NCBI GenBank assembly: GCA_021767325.1
Contig: JAASTM010000055.1
Location: 1 to 9,145 of the forward strand
DNA length: 9,145 nt
Direction: 5' to 3'
Origin: Spirochaetales bacterium
GTDB lineage: Bacteria > Spirochaetota > Spirochaetia > DSM-16054 > Sediminispirochaetaceae
Numbering within the stretch: the first letter of the stretch is position 1; every line of letters begins with the position of its first letter. The notes under the pieces are model-generated. The model ran no database searches. It was not told the origin of the DNA and saw only the letters and a list, made by a program, of their open reading frames with translations. The translations under genes were made by a program, and so were the position numbers. Below, in pieces: positions 1 to 7,175 of this stretch.

Positions 1-538
1 CAACAATGACAATTAAATTGTCCAGTTTGTAATGCGCTGCGGCCATAGCTGCTTCCCAGTTTGAGCCTTCGGCCAGCTCGCCGTCGCCCAACAGTACATA
101 GGTTTTCCAGGTAAAATTCTGCTTTTTAGCCGACAGAGCCAGACCGAATGCAACCGGCAGCCCATGCCCCAACGCCCCGGTATTGAACTCGACCCCGGGG
201 GTTTTTTGTCGTACCGGGTGGCCCGGCAGGTGGGAATCGGCCTGTAGATAGGTGTGCAGCCAGCTTTCGTCAAAAAAGCCGGCGGTGGATAGGGTGCAGT
301 ACAAGCCTCCGGCTCCGTGGCCTTTACTCAGTACAAAACGGTCGCGATCGGGATCATCGGTGCGCTCGGTGTTTACACCCAATACATGGAAATAGAGAAC
401 CGAAAGAATATCCGTTTCGGAAAGATCGGCACCGGTATGTCCTTCTCCGGCATGGGAGTTCATCTCGATTATTTTTTTACGGATGATCCGTGCTTTTTCT
501 TTTATACTATCCGGTGAGAGTAAATGACTATTTTCCAT
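1..538 (-). CDS. Transketolase N-terminal subunit (split transketolase), partial at 3' end
   Basis: This is the thiamine-diphosphate-binding half of a two-subunit transketolase, which moves two-carbon ketol units between sugar phosphates in the cytoplasm. I translated 179 codons before the window edge. Visible landmarks are a GEGHTGADLSETDIL segment (His34, equivalent to the early active-site His of transketolases), SKGHGAGGLY (His73), a GALGHGLPVAFGLALS segment, and the ThDP/metal motif GDGELAEG (Asp152, Glu157), ending in LIVIV just before the expected metal-binding Asn. The start is the ATG at 538, with GGAGG at 547-543 only 4 nt upstream. Its own promoter lies at 602-574. It is transcribed away from the sugar-uptake operon. 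The C-terminal (pyrimidine-binding) subunit is expected immediately downstream, beyond position 1. Family assignment is firm; whether it is a housekeeping or a pathway-specific enzyme is inferred from context only. Confidence 0.95.
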   Translation of the reverse strand, partial: MENSHLLSPDSIKEKARIIRKKIIEMNSHAGEGHTGADLSETDILSVLYFHVLGVNTERTDDPDRDRFVLSKGHGAGGLYCTLSTAGFFDESWLHTYLQADSHLPGHPVRQKTPGVEFNTGALGHGLPVAFGLALSAKKQNFTWKTYVLLGDGELAEGSNWEAAMAAAHYKLDNLIVIV

Positions 539-573
539 GTATCCTCCATAATAATCGCCTGAAGTATGATTCA

Positions 574-602
574 AAGATAGCATTAACGAAAATATATGTC
601 AA
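574..602 (-). promoter_or_regulatory. Promoter for the split transketolase gene
   Basis: On the minus strand a perfect TTGACA (602-597) is followed by a 17-bp spacer and TATCTT (579-574), which matches 4 of 6 bases of the sigma-70-type -10 box. It would start transcription around position 567, giving a leader of about 28 nt with GGAGG before the ATG at 538. The spacer is almost entirely filled by one of two related 18-bp boxes, suggesting repression by occlusion. It is predicted from sequence only. Confidence 0.6.
580..597 (-). promoter_or_regulatory. Putative operator box A, inside the transketolase promoter spacer
   Basis: Read on the minus strand this is ATATATTTTCGTTAATGC. It shares 14 of 18 bases with box B at 624-641 on the other strand, including an uninterrupted TATTTTCGT core, and all four differences are A/T swaps. 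It fills the gap between the -35 and -10 boxes of the minus-strand promoter, where a bound protein would block RNA polymerase. The cognate regulator is not recognisable in the window; the TetR operator further right has an unrelated sequence. Confidence 0.45.
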
Positions 603-623
603 TTTTATCTTATTATTATTTTG

Positions 624-641
624 TTTTATTTTCGTAAAAGC
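624..641 (+). promoter_or_regulatory. Putative operator box B, inverted partner of box A
   Basis: Read on the plus strand this is TTTTATTTTCGTAAAAGC, with a TTTT-CGT-AAAA symmetry at its core. Its centre is 44 bp from the centre of box A, close to four helical turns, and it points the opposite way. It lies upstream of both divergent promoters. The arrangement would suit a dimeric or tetrameric regulator binding both boxes. Because the region is AT-rich, part of the similarity could be chance. Confidence 0.4.
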
Positions 642-693
642 GTGTAAATATTGGAATTTTGGGGTTATTTTGAAAATATAAGTAAAATTTTGT

Positions 694-722
694 TTGACAG
701 CAGAAAATAATCGTGTTAATAC
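694..722 (+). promoter_or_regulatory. Promoter of the sugar-uptake and isomerase operon
   Basis: A perfect TTGACA (694-699) is separated by 17 bp from TAATAC (717-722). The -10 box is weak (3 of 6), as expected of a promoter that may need an activator. AT-rich, A-tract-containing DNA lies upstream. Transcription would begin near 729, leaving about 35 nt before the GTG start at 764. Confidence 0.5.
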
Positions 723-736
723 AAAAGATATATTAA

Positions 737-1732
<996 letters not shown>

Positions 1733-1754
1733 TTTATGTGAAATAATGTTCACG

Positions 1755-1786
1755 AGGCCGGAGGAGATCTTTTTCTCCTCCTGCCT
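1755..1786 (+). other. Intercistronic mRNA stem-loop after the binding-protein gene
   Basis: GGAGGAGA (1760-1767) pairs perfectly with TCTCCTCC (1774-1781) around a 6-nt loop. Beyond one C/T mismatch, the arms extend by four more pairs (AGGC 1755-1758 with GCCT 1783-1786). Only three T residues follow, so it is not a convincing intrinsic terminator. It sits in the 78-nt gap between the binding-protein stop codon and the DUF2291 gene. A likely role is protection of the upstream mRNA from 3' decay or partial attenuation, giving excess binding protein over transporter. Confidence 0.6.
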
Positions 1787-1810
1787 TTCAATGCATACAG
1801 GAGAGCAACA

Positions 1811-2479
1811 ATGGTACACAAGGCACTACACACAATAATTCACATTTTTATTTTGATGGTATGCCTGTTTGTAGCCGGCAGCTGCACTGTGGTAAAGCAC
1901 GACCAGCAGGCAGAGTCGGAAGAGGATGAGATATCAATCTACTTCGATAACGGCGAGTTTGATGCGAAACTCTATGTAGAGTCCGTGTGGGAAGAGGCTG
2001 TGATTCCGCGTATTGAAAAAGAGGCAGTTGAAGCCGAGGTGCTGTTTAACACCCTTAATTCGGATCCATCGACGGCAATCGAGAAGTATGGATACAGAAT
2101 TGAAATAACCGCACCCTACAATTTCATGGTCAGGGGAACGGCTATCATAACCCAGGCTAACGTAAAGTCGGCTGCAGCTACCGTTTCAATCGATACAAAC
2201 GGTCCCGACGGCAATCCGGTAGAAATTCAAATCGGGCCAGTGCTGAAGGGAACCGCGGTGCGCGACTCGATGGATTTTATCAAGTTTGAAGATTTTACTA
2301 ATCAACTGGAGTTTGCAAATATTTCCCGTGAAATGAATAACCGTATTAAGGCCACCATTCTGGCATCGCTCAACCGCGAGGAACTGGTCGGGGCGAAGAT
2401 CCGGTACTTAGGTGCGTTTCAGTGGGTAGAGGGGAAAGGCGTTCTTATCACACCTGTAGATTTAGTGGTGGAGGAGTAA
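1811..2479 (+). CDS. DUF2291-family lipoprotein linked to a sugar ABC importer
   Basis: This is a 222-residue lipoprotein of the DUF2291 family, whose biochemical role I do not know to be established. The first 25 residues form a hydrophobic signal ending in Val-Ala-Gly-Ser-Cys, a lipobox with Cys25 as the lipidation site. The mature part carries the family's conserved stretches: FDAKLYVESVWEEAVIP (50-66), DPSTAIEKYG, FMVRGTA, QIGPVLKGTAVRDSMDFI (140-157) and FEDFTNQLEFAN. AGGAG lies 7 nt before the ATG. Its stop codon is only 2 nt before the ATPase start, so the two are translationally coupled. Members of this family tend to occur inside operons for RbsABC-like importers, which suggests an accessory part at the outer face of the inner membrane, perhaps assisting binding-protein docking. 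That role is inference. Confidence 0.88.
   Translation: MVHKALHTIIHIFILMVCLFVAGSCTVVKHDQQAESEEDEISIYFDNGEFDAKLYVESVWEEAVIPRIEKEAVEAEVLFNTLNSDPSTAIEKYGYRIEITAPYNFMVRGTAIITQANVKSAAATVSIDTNGPDGNPVEIQIGPVLKGTAVRDSMDFIKFEDFTNQLEFANISREMNNRIKATILASLNREELVGAKIRYLGAFQWVEGKGVLITPVDLVVEE
2470..2476 (+). promoter_or_regulatory. Ribosome binding site that sets the ATPase start at 2482
   Basis: GGAGGAG ends 5 nt before the ATG at 2482. An in-frame ATG at 2422 would add 20 residues (beginning MGRGERRS) inside the DUF2291 gene, but has no good ribosome binding site and does not resemble an RbsA N-terminus. The start at 2482 is therefore preferred. Confidence 0.85.
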
Positions 2480-2481
2480 CT

Positions 2482-4029
2482 ATGCCGGTTATACGTACAG
2501 GCGAGGTGATCCTCAGCGCCGAAGGAATCTACAAACAGTATCCCGGAACCCTGGCGCTGAACAATGTCGATTTCAAAATATACAAAGGTAAAGTAAATGT
2601 ACTGGTGGGAGAAAACGGGGCCGGGAAATCCACTCTTATGAAGATACTTGCCGGAGTGGAAGACCCGAGTGCCGGAAAAATCTACCTCAACGGGAGAGAG
2701 ATCCAAATTACCTCACCTACCGAAGCGGCGGAGCACGGCATTGGTATTATCTACCAGGAGATGAACCTGTTTCCCAACCTCAACGTTAGTGAAAACATCT
2801 TTATCACCCGTGAAAAAACCGATAAAACCGGGAGAATTGACAGCAGCTATCAGGATAACTATACCCGAGGATTGATGGAAAAGCTGCACCAGAATATCGA
2901 TCCCCAGGCGCTGGTGAGCTCGTTGCGTATAGGCCAGCAGCAGATTGTTGAAATTGCCAAAGCGCTTTCACAAGAGACCGAGATTTTAATTATGGACGAG
3001 CCTACTTCGGCCCTTTCCACGGCTGAAGTTGAGATTTTGTTCAATATTATCGATGAATTAAAGACTCATGGGGTTGCGATTATCTATATTTCGCATCGCC
3101 TCGAGGAGCTGCTGCAAATTGGCGACCACATTACCATCCTCCGGGATGGAAAAAAGGTGGCTGAAAAGGAGATTGAATCGATCAATCTGGAGTGGATTGT
3201 TCGACAGATGGTGGGTGGTGATGAAAAAGAGGTTTTCTACGACGAAAACCATACCATCGGAGATGTTGTCCTAGAGTGCAGACATATATTCTTGCCGCAT
3301 GAGAGCGGGTCTTTTGCGGTCAACGATGTCTCCTTTACTCTGCGGCAGGGGGAGATTCTCGGGATTTACGGGTTGATGGGGGCCGGGCGCTCGGAACTAC
3401 TGGAAACGCTCATGGGAGTGCACCCCGAGGCGAGCGGTGAAATCTTCATCAATGGTAAAAAGATCAGGAGTACCAGAATCGGCGAACGTATCCGTGACGG
3501 GTTTGCATTAATTCCGGAAGACCGGCAGAGGGAGGGACTGGTAAAAACCATGAGTGTTCTCGAAAACATGACCCTGGCCAGTCTTTTTCGCTTAGCCAAA
3601 AATGGCGTGCACCTTAAGCGGAGCACAGAAGAATCCGAAGTCCAGCGGCTTATCCGGGAAATGTCCCTGAAAACCGCCGGAACCGAGGTGCTCGTCTCCA
3701 GCCTCAGTGGGGGAAACCAGCAGAAGGTGGTAATTGGAAAGAGCCTACTGACCCAGCCGAAGATACTGCTGATGGACGAGCCCACCCGCGGTATAGATGT
3801 GGCGGCCAAAGGAGAGGTCTTCTCGATCATGAACAAACTGGTGCAGAAAGGCTTTTCCATTATATTCGTGACCTCGGAACTAATGGAGCTGCGGGCCATT
3901 TCAGACCGTATTTTAGTTATGTCGAAAGGCTGTATCACCGGCAGTTTCTTAAAACACGAGGCAAGTGAAGAGGCTCTGGTGAAAGCATCGGCAGTCGGCC
4001 ATCTGACCACCAATCAAAGGACTAAGTAA
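2482..4029 (+). CDS. RbsA-type sugar ABC importer ATPase with two nucleotide-binding domains
   Basis: This 515-residue ATPase powers the sugar importer on the cytoplasmic side of the membrane. Two ABC domains lie in tandem, as in E. coli RbsA, MglA and XylG. Domain 1 has Walker A GENGAGKST (43-51), signature region SLRIGQQQ (147-154), Walker B ILIMDE (168-173) and a switch His in IYISHR. Domain 2 has a degenerate Walker A, GLMGAGRS (297-304), with Arg303 in place of Lys, signature LSGGNQQK (408-415), Walker B LLMDE (Glu433) and EPTRGID, and lacks the switch His (FVTSE). This asymmetry is normal for the family, in which domain 1 does most of the hydrolysis. It lies 2 nt after the DUF2291 stop and 19 nt before the permease gene. 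Family length is about 500 residues, so it is intact. Confidence 0.96.
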   Translation: MPVIRTGEVILSAEGIYKQYPGTLALNNVDFKIYKGKVNVLVGENGAGKSTLMKILAGVEDPSAGKIYLNGREIQITSPTEAAEHGIGIIYQEMNLFPNLNVSENIFITREKTDKTGRIDSSYQDNYTRGLMEKLHQNIDPQALVSSLRIGQQQIVEIAKALSQETEILIMDEPTSALSTAEVEILFNIIDELKTHGVAIIYISHRLEELLQIGDHITILRDGKKVAEKEIESINLEWIVRQMVGGDEKEVFYDENHTIGDVVLECRHIFLPHESGSFAVNDVSFTLRQGEILGIYGLMGAGRSELLETLMGVHPEASGEIFINGKKIRSTRIGERIRDGFALIPEDRQREGLVKTMSVLENMTLASLFRLAKNGVHLKRSTEESEVQRLIREMSLKTAGTEVLVSSLSGGNQQKVVIGKSLLTQPKILLMDEPTRGIDVAAKGEVFSIMNKLVQKGFSIIFVTSELMELRAISDRILVMSKGCITGSFLKHEASEEALVKASAVGHLTTNQRTK

Positions 4030-4048
4030 GGAATCAGCGAGGAGCATA

Positions 4049-5137
4049 ATGAAACCTAAGAAAACAAAGCTAAAACTGGTAAAGGATAAAAATGTTTCTC
4101 TCGGAATGGTATTGATGCAGGCCAGAACCTTTATTGCCCTGTTTGTTCTGACTATCGCTTTTACTATTCTGCTTTCAGATAAGGGAATCAACTTCCTGTC
4201 GCCGATCAACCTGGTAACTATCACCAAGCATGTGGCAATTACCGCGCTGCTGGGAATCGGGATGACCTTCGTGATTCTCACCGGTGGAATAGATCTGTCG
4301 GTGGGTTCGATCGTGGGAATCTGCGGTATGGTAGCCGGCGGGTTGATTCACAGAGGGGTGGTGCTGCCGATGTTCGGCGTAACCATCTACTATAACGTGT
4401 GGGTAATTGTGCTTATCACAGCTGTTATCGGCATGCTTATCGGGCTGATAAACGGAATCGTCATAACGCGTTTCAATGTGGCGCCATTTATAGGAACTCT
4501 CGGCATGATGTACATTGCGCGCGGTTTTGCCAATATCCTTTCCGGCGGGTCAACCTTTCCGAATCTGCAGGGAGATCCGGCCCTTAACAACACGGGATTC
4601 GAATTCATCGGGGCCGGGAAGATTTTTGCCATTCCGGTTTCCATCTGGATACTGTTAGTAATCCTGATTATTTCAATCTATGTAGCCAAAAAGACACCTC
4701 TCGGGCGCTATGTGTACGCCATAGGCGGGAATGAAGATGCCGCCAAACTGTCGGGTATACGGGTGAAAAAAATTACCACCTTGGTGTATGCCTTTTCGGG
4801 CTTTTGTTCGGCTCTGGTGGGGATTATCATCGCATCGCAGCTGGTAGCCGCCCACCCGGCAACCGGAGAAACCTACGAACTCTCGGCAATTGCCGCAGTC
4901 GTACTGGGTGGAACCAGCCTTTCGGGTGGTATCGGGACAGTCGGGGGCACTATTATCGGAGCCTTTGTAATCGGGGTGTTGGCCGACGGCCTGGTTATGA
5001 TGGGGGTTTCCGAATTTTGGCAGAACGTCATCAAGGGTATGGTTATCATCGCTGCAGTCATCTTTGATCAACTGCAGCAGCGCATGAAGGCAAAAGCTGC
5101 GGTAGCGACTATTACTGCAGAAAAAGAATCGGCATAA
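4049..5137 (+). CDS. RbsC-type sugar ABC importer permease
   Basis: This is a 362-residue inner-membrane permease of the RbsC/AraH/XylH family, forming the translocation path as a dimer with the ATPase encoded upstream. A basic N-terminal tail (about residues 1-27, rich in Lys) precedes the first membrane helix at about 28-43. Further hydrophobic segments are at roughly 60-78, 85-100, 117-140, 145-165 and 195-213, with several more in the C-terminal half. The family hallmark GGIDLSVGS lies at 79-87, and the later cytoplasmic loop GGNEDAAKLSGIRV and AVVLGGTSLSGGIGT are also typical. The ATG at 4049 has GAGGAG at 4039-4044, a short 4-nt spacing. The N-terminus is slightly longer than in E. coli RbsC (about 320 residues), and the C-terminus ends in an Ala/Lys/Glu-rich tail. 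The transported sugar is not evident. Confidence 0.95.
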   Translation: MKPKKTKLKLVKDKNVSLGMVLMQARTFIALFVLTIAFTILLSDKGINFLSPINLVTITKHVAITALLGIGMTFVILTGGIDLSVGSIVGICGMVAGGLIHRGVVLPMFGVTIYYNVWVIVLITAVIGMLIGLINGIVITRFNVAPFIGTLGMMYIARGFANILSGGSTFPNLQGDPALNNTGFEFIGAGKIFAIPVSIWILLVILIISIYVAKKTPLGRYVYAIGGNEDAAKLSGIRVKKITTLVYAFSGFCSALVGIIIASQLVAAHPATGETYELSAIAAVVLGGTSLSGGIGTVGGTIIGAFVIGVLADGLVMMGVSEFWQNVIKGMVIIAAVIFDQLQQRMKAKAAVATITAEKESA

Positions 5138-5163
5138 CACAATTTGTACGGGAGTGAAGCGAT

Positions 5164-6621
5164 ATGAATTATGCACATAGGAAAATCACCTTTGGAGTGA
5201 TTCCGGCTACGAGAAATATATTTAACGCCGATGTTGCCCGGCAGGGACGCCGCGATCTTTTGAGCGTTCTGGAAAAGGCCGGCTACGGTTACGTGGTGCT
5301 TGATGAAGCGGCTACCCCTACCGGCTGTGTCGAGACTTACCAGGATGCAAAGCTCTGTGCGCGCCTGTTTGATGAACACCGCCGTTCAATCGACGGGATA
5401 ATTGTTACCCTGCCGAACTTTGGTGACGAACTCGGCGTGGTAAACACGCTCGCTCTGGCGGAGCTCAAGGTGCCGGTATTGGTGCATGCGGCCAACGACC
5501 AAAACGATAAGGTGGGGGTGCAGCAACGCAGAGACGCATTTTGCGGTAAACTCTCGGTGTGCAATAACCTGTATCAGTACGGAATAGAGTTTACCGACAC
5601 CAGTCTGCATACCTGTGATATCGAGAGCCCTCTCTTCAAAGCGGATATCGATCGTTTTGCCCGTATCTGCCGTACCGTCGGAGGTTTGCGACAGGCCCGG
5701 ATAGGAGCAATCGGGGCCCGGCCGGCGGCTTTTCAGACCGTGCGCTTCTCCGAAAAACTACTGCAGGCCACCGGAATCACAGTTGTCCCGGTCGACCTTT
5801 CGGAGATCATTTCCAAGGCCAGGGCCCTTGATAATCAGGCTGACGAGGTAAAGCAGATGCGCCGGCAAATTGGCGAGTACGGCCGTATCCCGGCCGACAT
5901 TCCGGAGGAGCACGTGCTTACGCAGAGCCGCTTTTCGGTAGTGGTGAATCAGTTTATGCAGGAAAACGAACTAGATGCCAGTGCTATACAGTGCTGGGAC
6001 AGCCTGGAATACAACTACGGCTGTGCCGCCTGCCTTACCATGAGCATGATGGGACAGCAGCTCCAGCCTTCGGCCTGCGAAATGGATATTGCCGGCGCGG
6101 TGTCTATGTACACACTGATGCTGGCCTCCGGAACCTCACCGGGCTTTCTCGATTGGAACAACAATTTTGACTACCAGCAGAACAAATGTGTCTGCACCCA
6201 CTGTTCCAACTACCCGCAGAGCTTTATGGGTGCGGAAGTGGAAATATCGAACCTGGACATTCTGGGCAACACTATCGGCGCGGAACGCTGCTTTGGTGCT
6301 ATCAAAGGCAAGGTAGCCCCGGGACCGTTCACCTTTTTCCGTATTTCGACGGACGACCGCCGGGGTACCATCAAGTCTTACCTGGGTGAAGGGGAGTTTA
6401 CCGACGATGAGTACGGGATGGACGGCGGTATTGCCGTGTGTAAAGTGGACCGGCTGAACAGTCTTCTGCAGCATTTGACCCGCAACGGCTTCGAGCACCA
6501 TGTGGCAATGGCCAGAGGTCTGACGGCGGATATTATCGAAGAGGCTGTCGGCCGCTACCTGGGCTGGGAGCTGTACTGGCATACTCCGCAGGAAGCAGCC
6601 CAAAAAGGCCAAGGAGGCTGA
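5164..6621 (+). CDS. L-fucose/L-arabinose isomerase family protein (probable aldose-ketose isomerase)
   Basis: This 485-residue cytoplasmic protein belongs to the metal-dependent L-fucose/L-arabinose isomerase superfamily, which interconverts aldoses and ketoses. It is shorter than E. coli FucI (about 590 residues) and not close to AraA, so its substrate is unknown. The N-terminal half is an alpha/beta domain. The probable catalytic half begins near WDSLEYNYG (Glu282) and CEMDIAG (Glu306, Asp308). The 24-residue gap between Glu282 and Glu306 equals that between metal ligands Glu337 and Asp361 of E. coli FucI. A Cys/His cluster follows at Cys342, Cys344, His346 and Cys347, with CSNYP, and His445-His446 near the C-terminus could supply the third ligand. 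GGGAG lies 9 nt before the ATG. Its stop overlaps the mutarotase start by 1 nt. The mutarotase partner supports a reducing-sugar isomerase, with fucose, D-arabinose or a rare pentose as candidates. Confidence 0.82.
   Translation: MNYAHRKITFGVIPATRNIFNADVARQGRRDLLSVLEKAGYGYVVLDEAATPTGCVETYQDAKLCARLFDEHRRSIDGIIVTLPNFGDELGVVNTLALAELKVPVLVHAANDQNDKVGVQQRRDAFCGKLSVCNNLYQYGIEFTDTSLHTCDIESPLFKADIDRFARICRTVGGLRQARIGAIGARPAAFQTVRFSEKLLQATGITVVPVDLSEIISKARALDNQADEVKQMRRQIGEYGRIPADIPEEHVLTQSRFSVVVNQFMQENELDASAIQCWDSLEYNYGCAACLTMSMMGQQLQPSACEMDIAGAVSMYTLMLASGTSPGFLDWNNNFDYQQNKCVCTHCSNYPQSFMGAEVEISNLDILGNTIGAERCFGAIKGKVAPGPFTFFRISTDDRRGTIKSYLGEGEFTDDEYGMDGGIAVCKVDRLNSLLQHLTRNGFEHHVAMARGLTADIIEEAVGRYLGWELYWHTPQEAAQKGQGG
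6611..6617 (+). promoter_or_regulatory. Ribosome binding site of the mutarotase gene, within the isomerase 3' end
   Basis: AAGGAGG ends only 3 nt before the ATG at 6621 but 6 nt before the in-frame GTG at 6624. The GTG spacing is better, and a product beginning (f)Met-Leu-Lys would match the E. coli FucU N-terminus (MLK). The two starts differ by a single codon. Confidence 0.6.
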
Positions 6622-7058
6622 TGGTGCTGAAGAACATACCCAAAATACTCCCTCCGGAGCTGCTGAAAATTCTTATGGAGATGGGCCACGGAGATGAGCT
6701 GGTGATTGGTGATGCCAACTTTCCGCATGCCGCTTGTGCCCGGCGGCTGGTGCGCTGCGACGGGCACAATGTCCCCGGTGTACTGGACGCCGTTCTGCAG
6801 CTCCTGCCGCTGGATACTTTCGTCCGGAATCCGGCCGGAGTACTGGCGGTAGTACCGGGCGATTCTACCAAGCCCAAGCGCTGGGATACGTTTCGCAGTC
6901 TGGTTTCACAACATCATCCTCCGTTTGAAGATTTCGAGTACATTGAGCGTTTCGAGTTTTATGAGCGTGCAAAATCGGCGTATGCAGTGGTGGCGACCGG
7001 CGACCAGGCCCTGTATGCCTGTATCATTCTGACCAAGGGCGTTATTCCGGAGGAGTAG
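6621..7058 (+). CDS. fucU: FucU/RbsD-family sugar mutarotase
   Basis: This is a 145-residue mutarotase of the RbsD/FucU family that speeds interconversion of sugar anomers (alpha/beta, and pyranose/furanose in RbsD), supplying the form the isomerase uses. Its sequence follows E. coli FucU closely at both ends: LPPELLKILMEMGHGDE near the start, with His23 as the presumed catalytic residue, and RFEFYERAKSAYAVVATGD (Tyr114, Glu115) and IILTKGV near the end. Length is usual for the family (about 140). FucU proteins form ring-like oligomers. The gene overlaps the isomerase stop codon by 1 nt (TGATG), so the two products are translationally coupled and likely serve one pathway. It could act on L-fucose or on another reducing sugar; the symbol denotes the family and not a proven substrate. 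The start may be GTG at 6624. No convincing intrinsic terminator follows, only a weak CCGGT/ACCGG hairpin at 7067-7085. Confidence 0.92.
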   Translation: MVLKNIPKILPPELLKILMEMGHGDELVIGDANFPHAACARRLVRCDGHNVPGVLDAVLQLLPLDTFVRNPAGVLAVVPGDSTKPKRWDTFRSLVSQHHPPFEDFEYIERFEFYERAKSAYAVVATGDQALYACIILTKGVIPEE

Positions 7059-7140
7059 TCTATTAGCCGGTATGCTTGACACCGGGGACTATAGGGGGCG
7101 TCCTGCTTTCTTCACTTTTCAGCCCGCAGAGGTTAAACCC

Positions 7141-7169
7141 TTGAATTTATATACCGATCGGTATATAGT
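7141..7169 (+). promoter_or_regulatory. Promoter of the TetR-GH13 unit, predicted to give a leaderless mRNA
   Basis: TTGAAT (7141-7146) is followed by a 17-bp spacer and TATAGT (7164-7169), which match the -35 and -10 consensus at 4 of 6 and 5 of 6 bases. The ATG of the TetR gene begins at 7176, only 6 nt after the -10 box, which is where transcription should start. No Shine-Dalgarno-like sequence lies before the ATG. Confidence 0.6.
7148..7167. promoter_or_regulatory. Perfect 20-bp palindromic operator for the TetR-family repressor
   Basis: TATATACCGATCGGTATATA is a perfect palindrome centred between 7157 and 7158. It begins 2 bp after the -35 box and overlaps four bases of the -10 box, so a bound dimer would block RNA polymerase. 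The size and symmetry suit a TetR-family dimer, and the adjacent gene encodes one. I noticed no second copy in the window, so autoregulation of the TetR-GH13 unit is the simplest reading. Confidence 0.85.
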
Positions 7170-7175
7170 GCAGAC

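Noticed and set aside
2422..2481. 20-residue N-terminal extension of the ATPase starting at ATG 2422
   Set aside because: It lies inside the DUF2291 gene without a proper ribosome binding site; ATG 2482 has GGAGGAG at ideal spacing and matches family N-termini.
3370..3395. Loss of the Walker A Lys in the second ATPase domain as a sign of decay
   Set aside because: An Arg or other residue at this place is usual in the second domain of RbsA-type ATPases, so it is a family trait.
3366..4013. 215-codon minus-strand open frame opposite the second ATPase domain
   Set aside because: It mirrors a strongly conserved ABC ATPase domain, has low-complexity Ser/Arg/Pro composition and no recognisable motif; it is a shadow frame.
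6136..6612. 158-codon minus-strand open frame opposite the isomerase 3' half
   Set aside because: The plus-strand isomerase is clearly coding and carries the family motifs; the antisense product has no recognisable features.
7067..7104. Possible terminator or promoter after the mutarotase gene (CCGGT/ACCGG hairpin and TTGACA at 7076)
   Set aside because: The stem is only 5 bp with no T-tract, and TTGACA has no -10 box at a workable distance.
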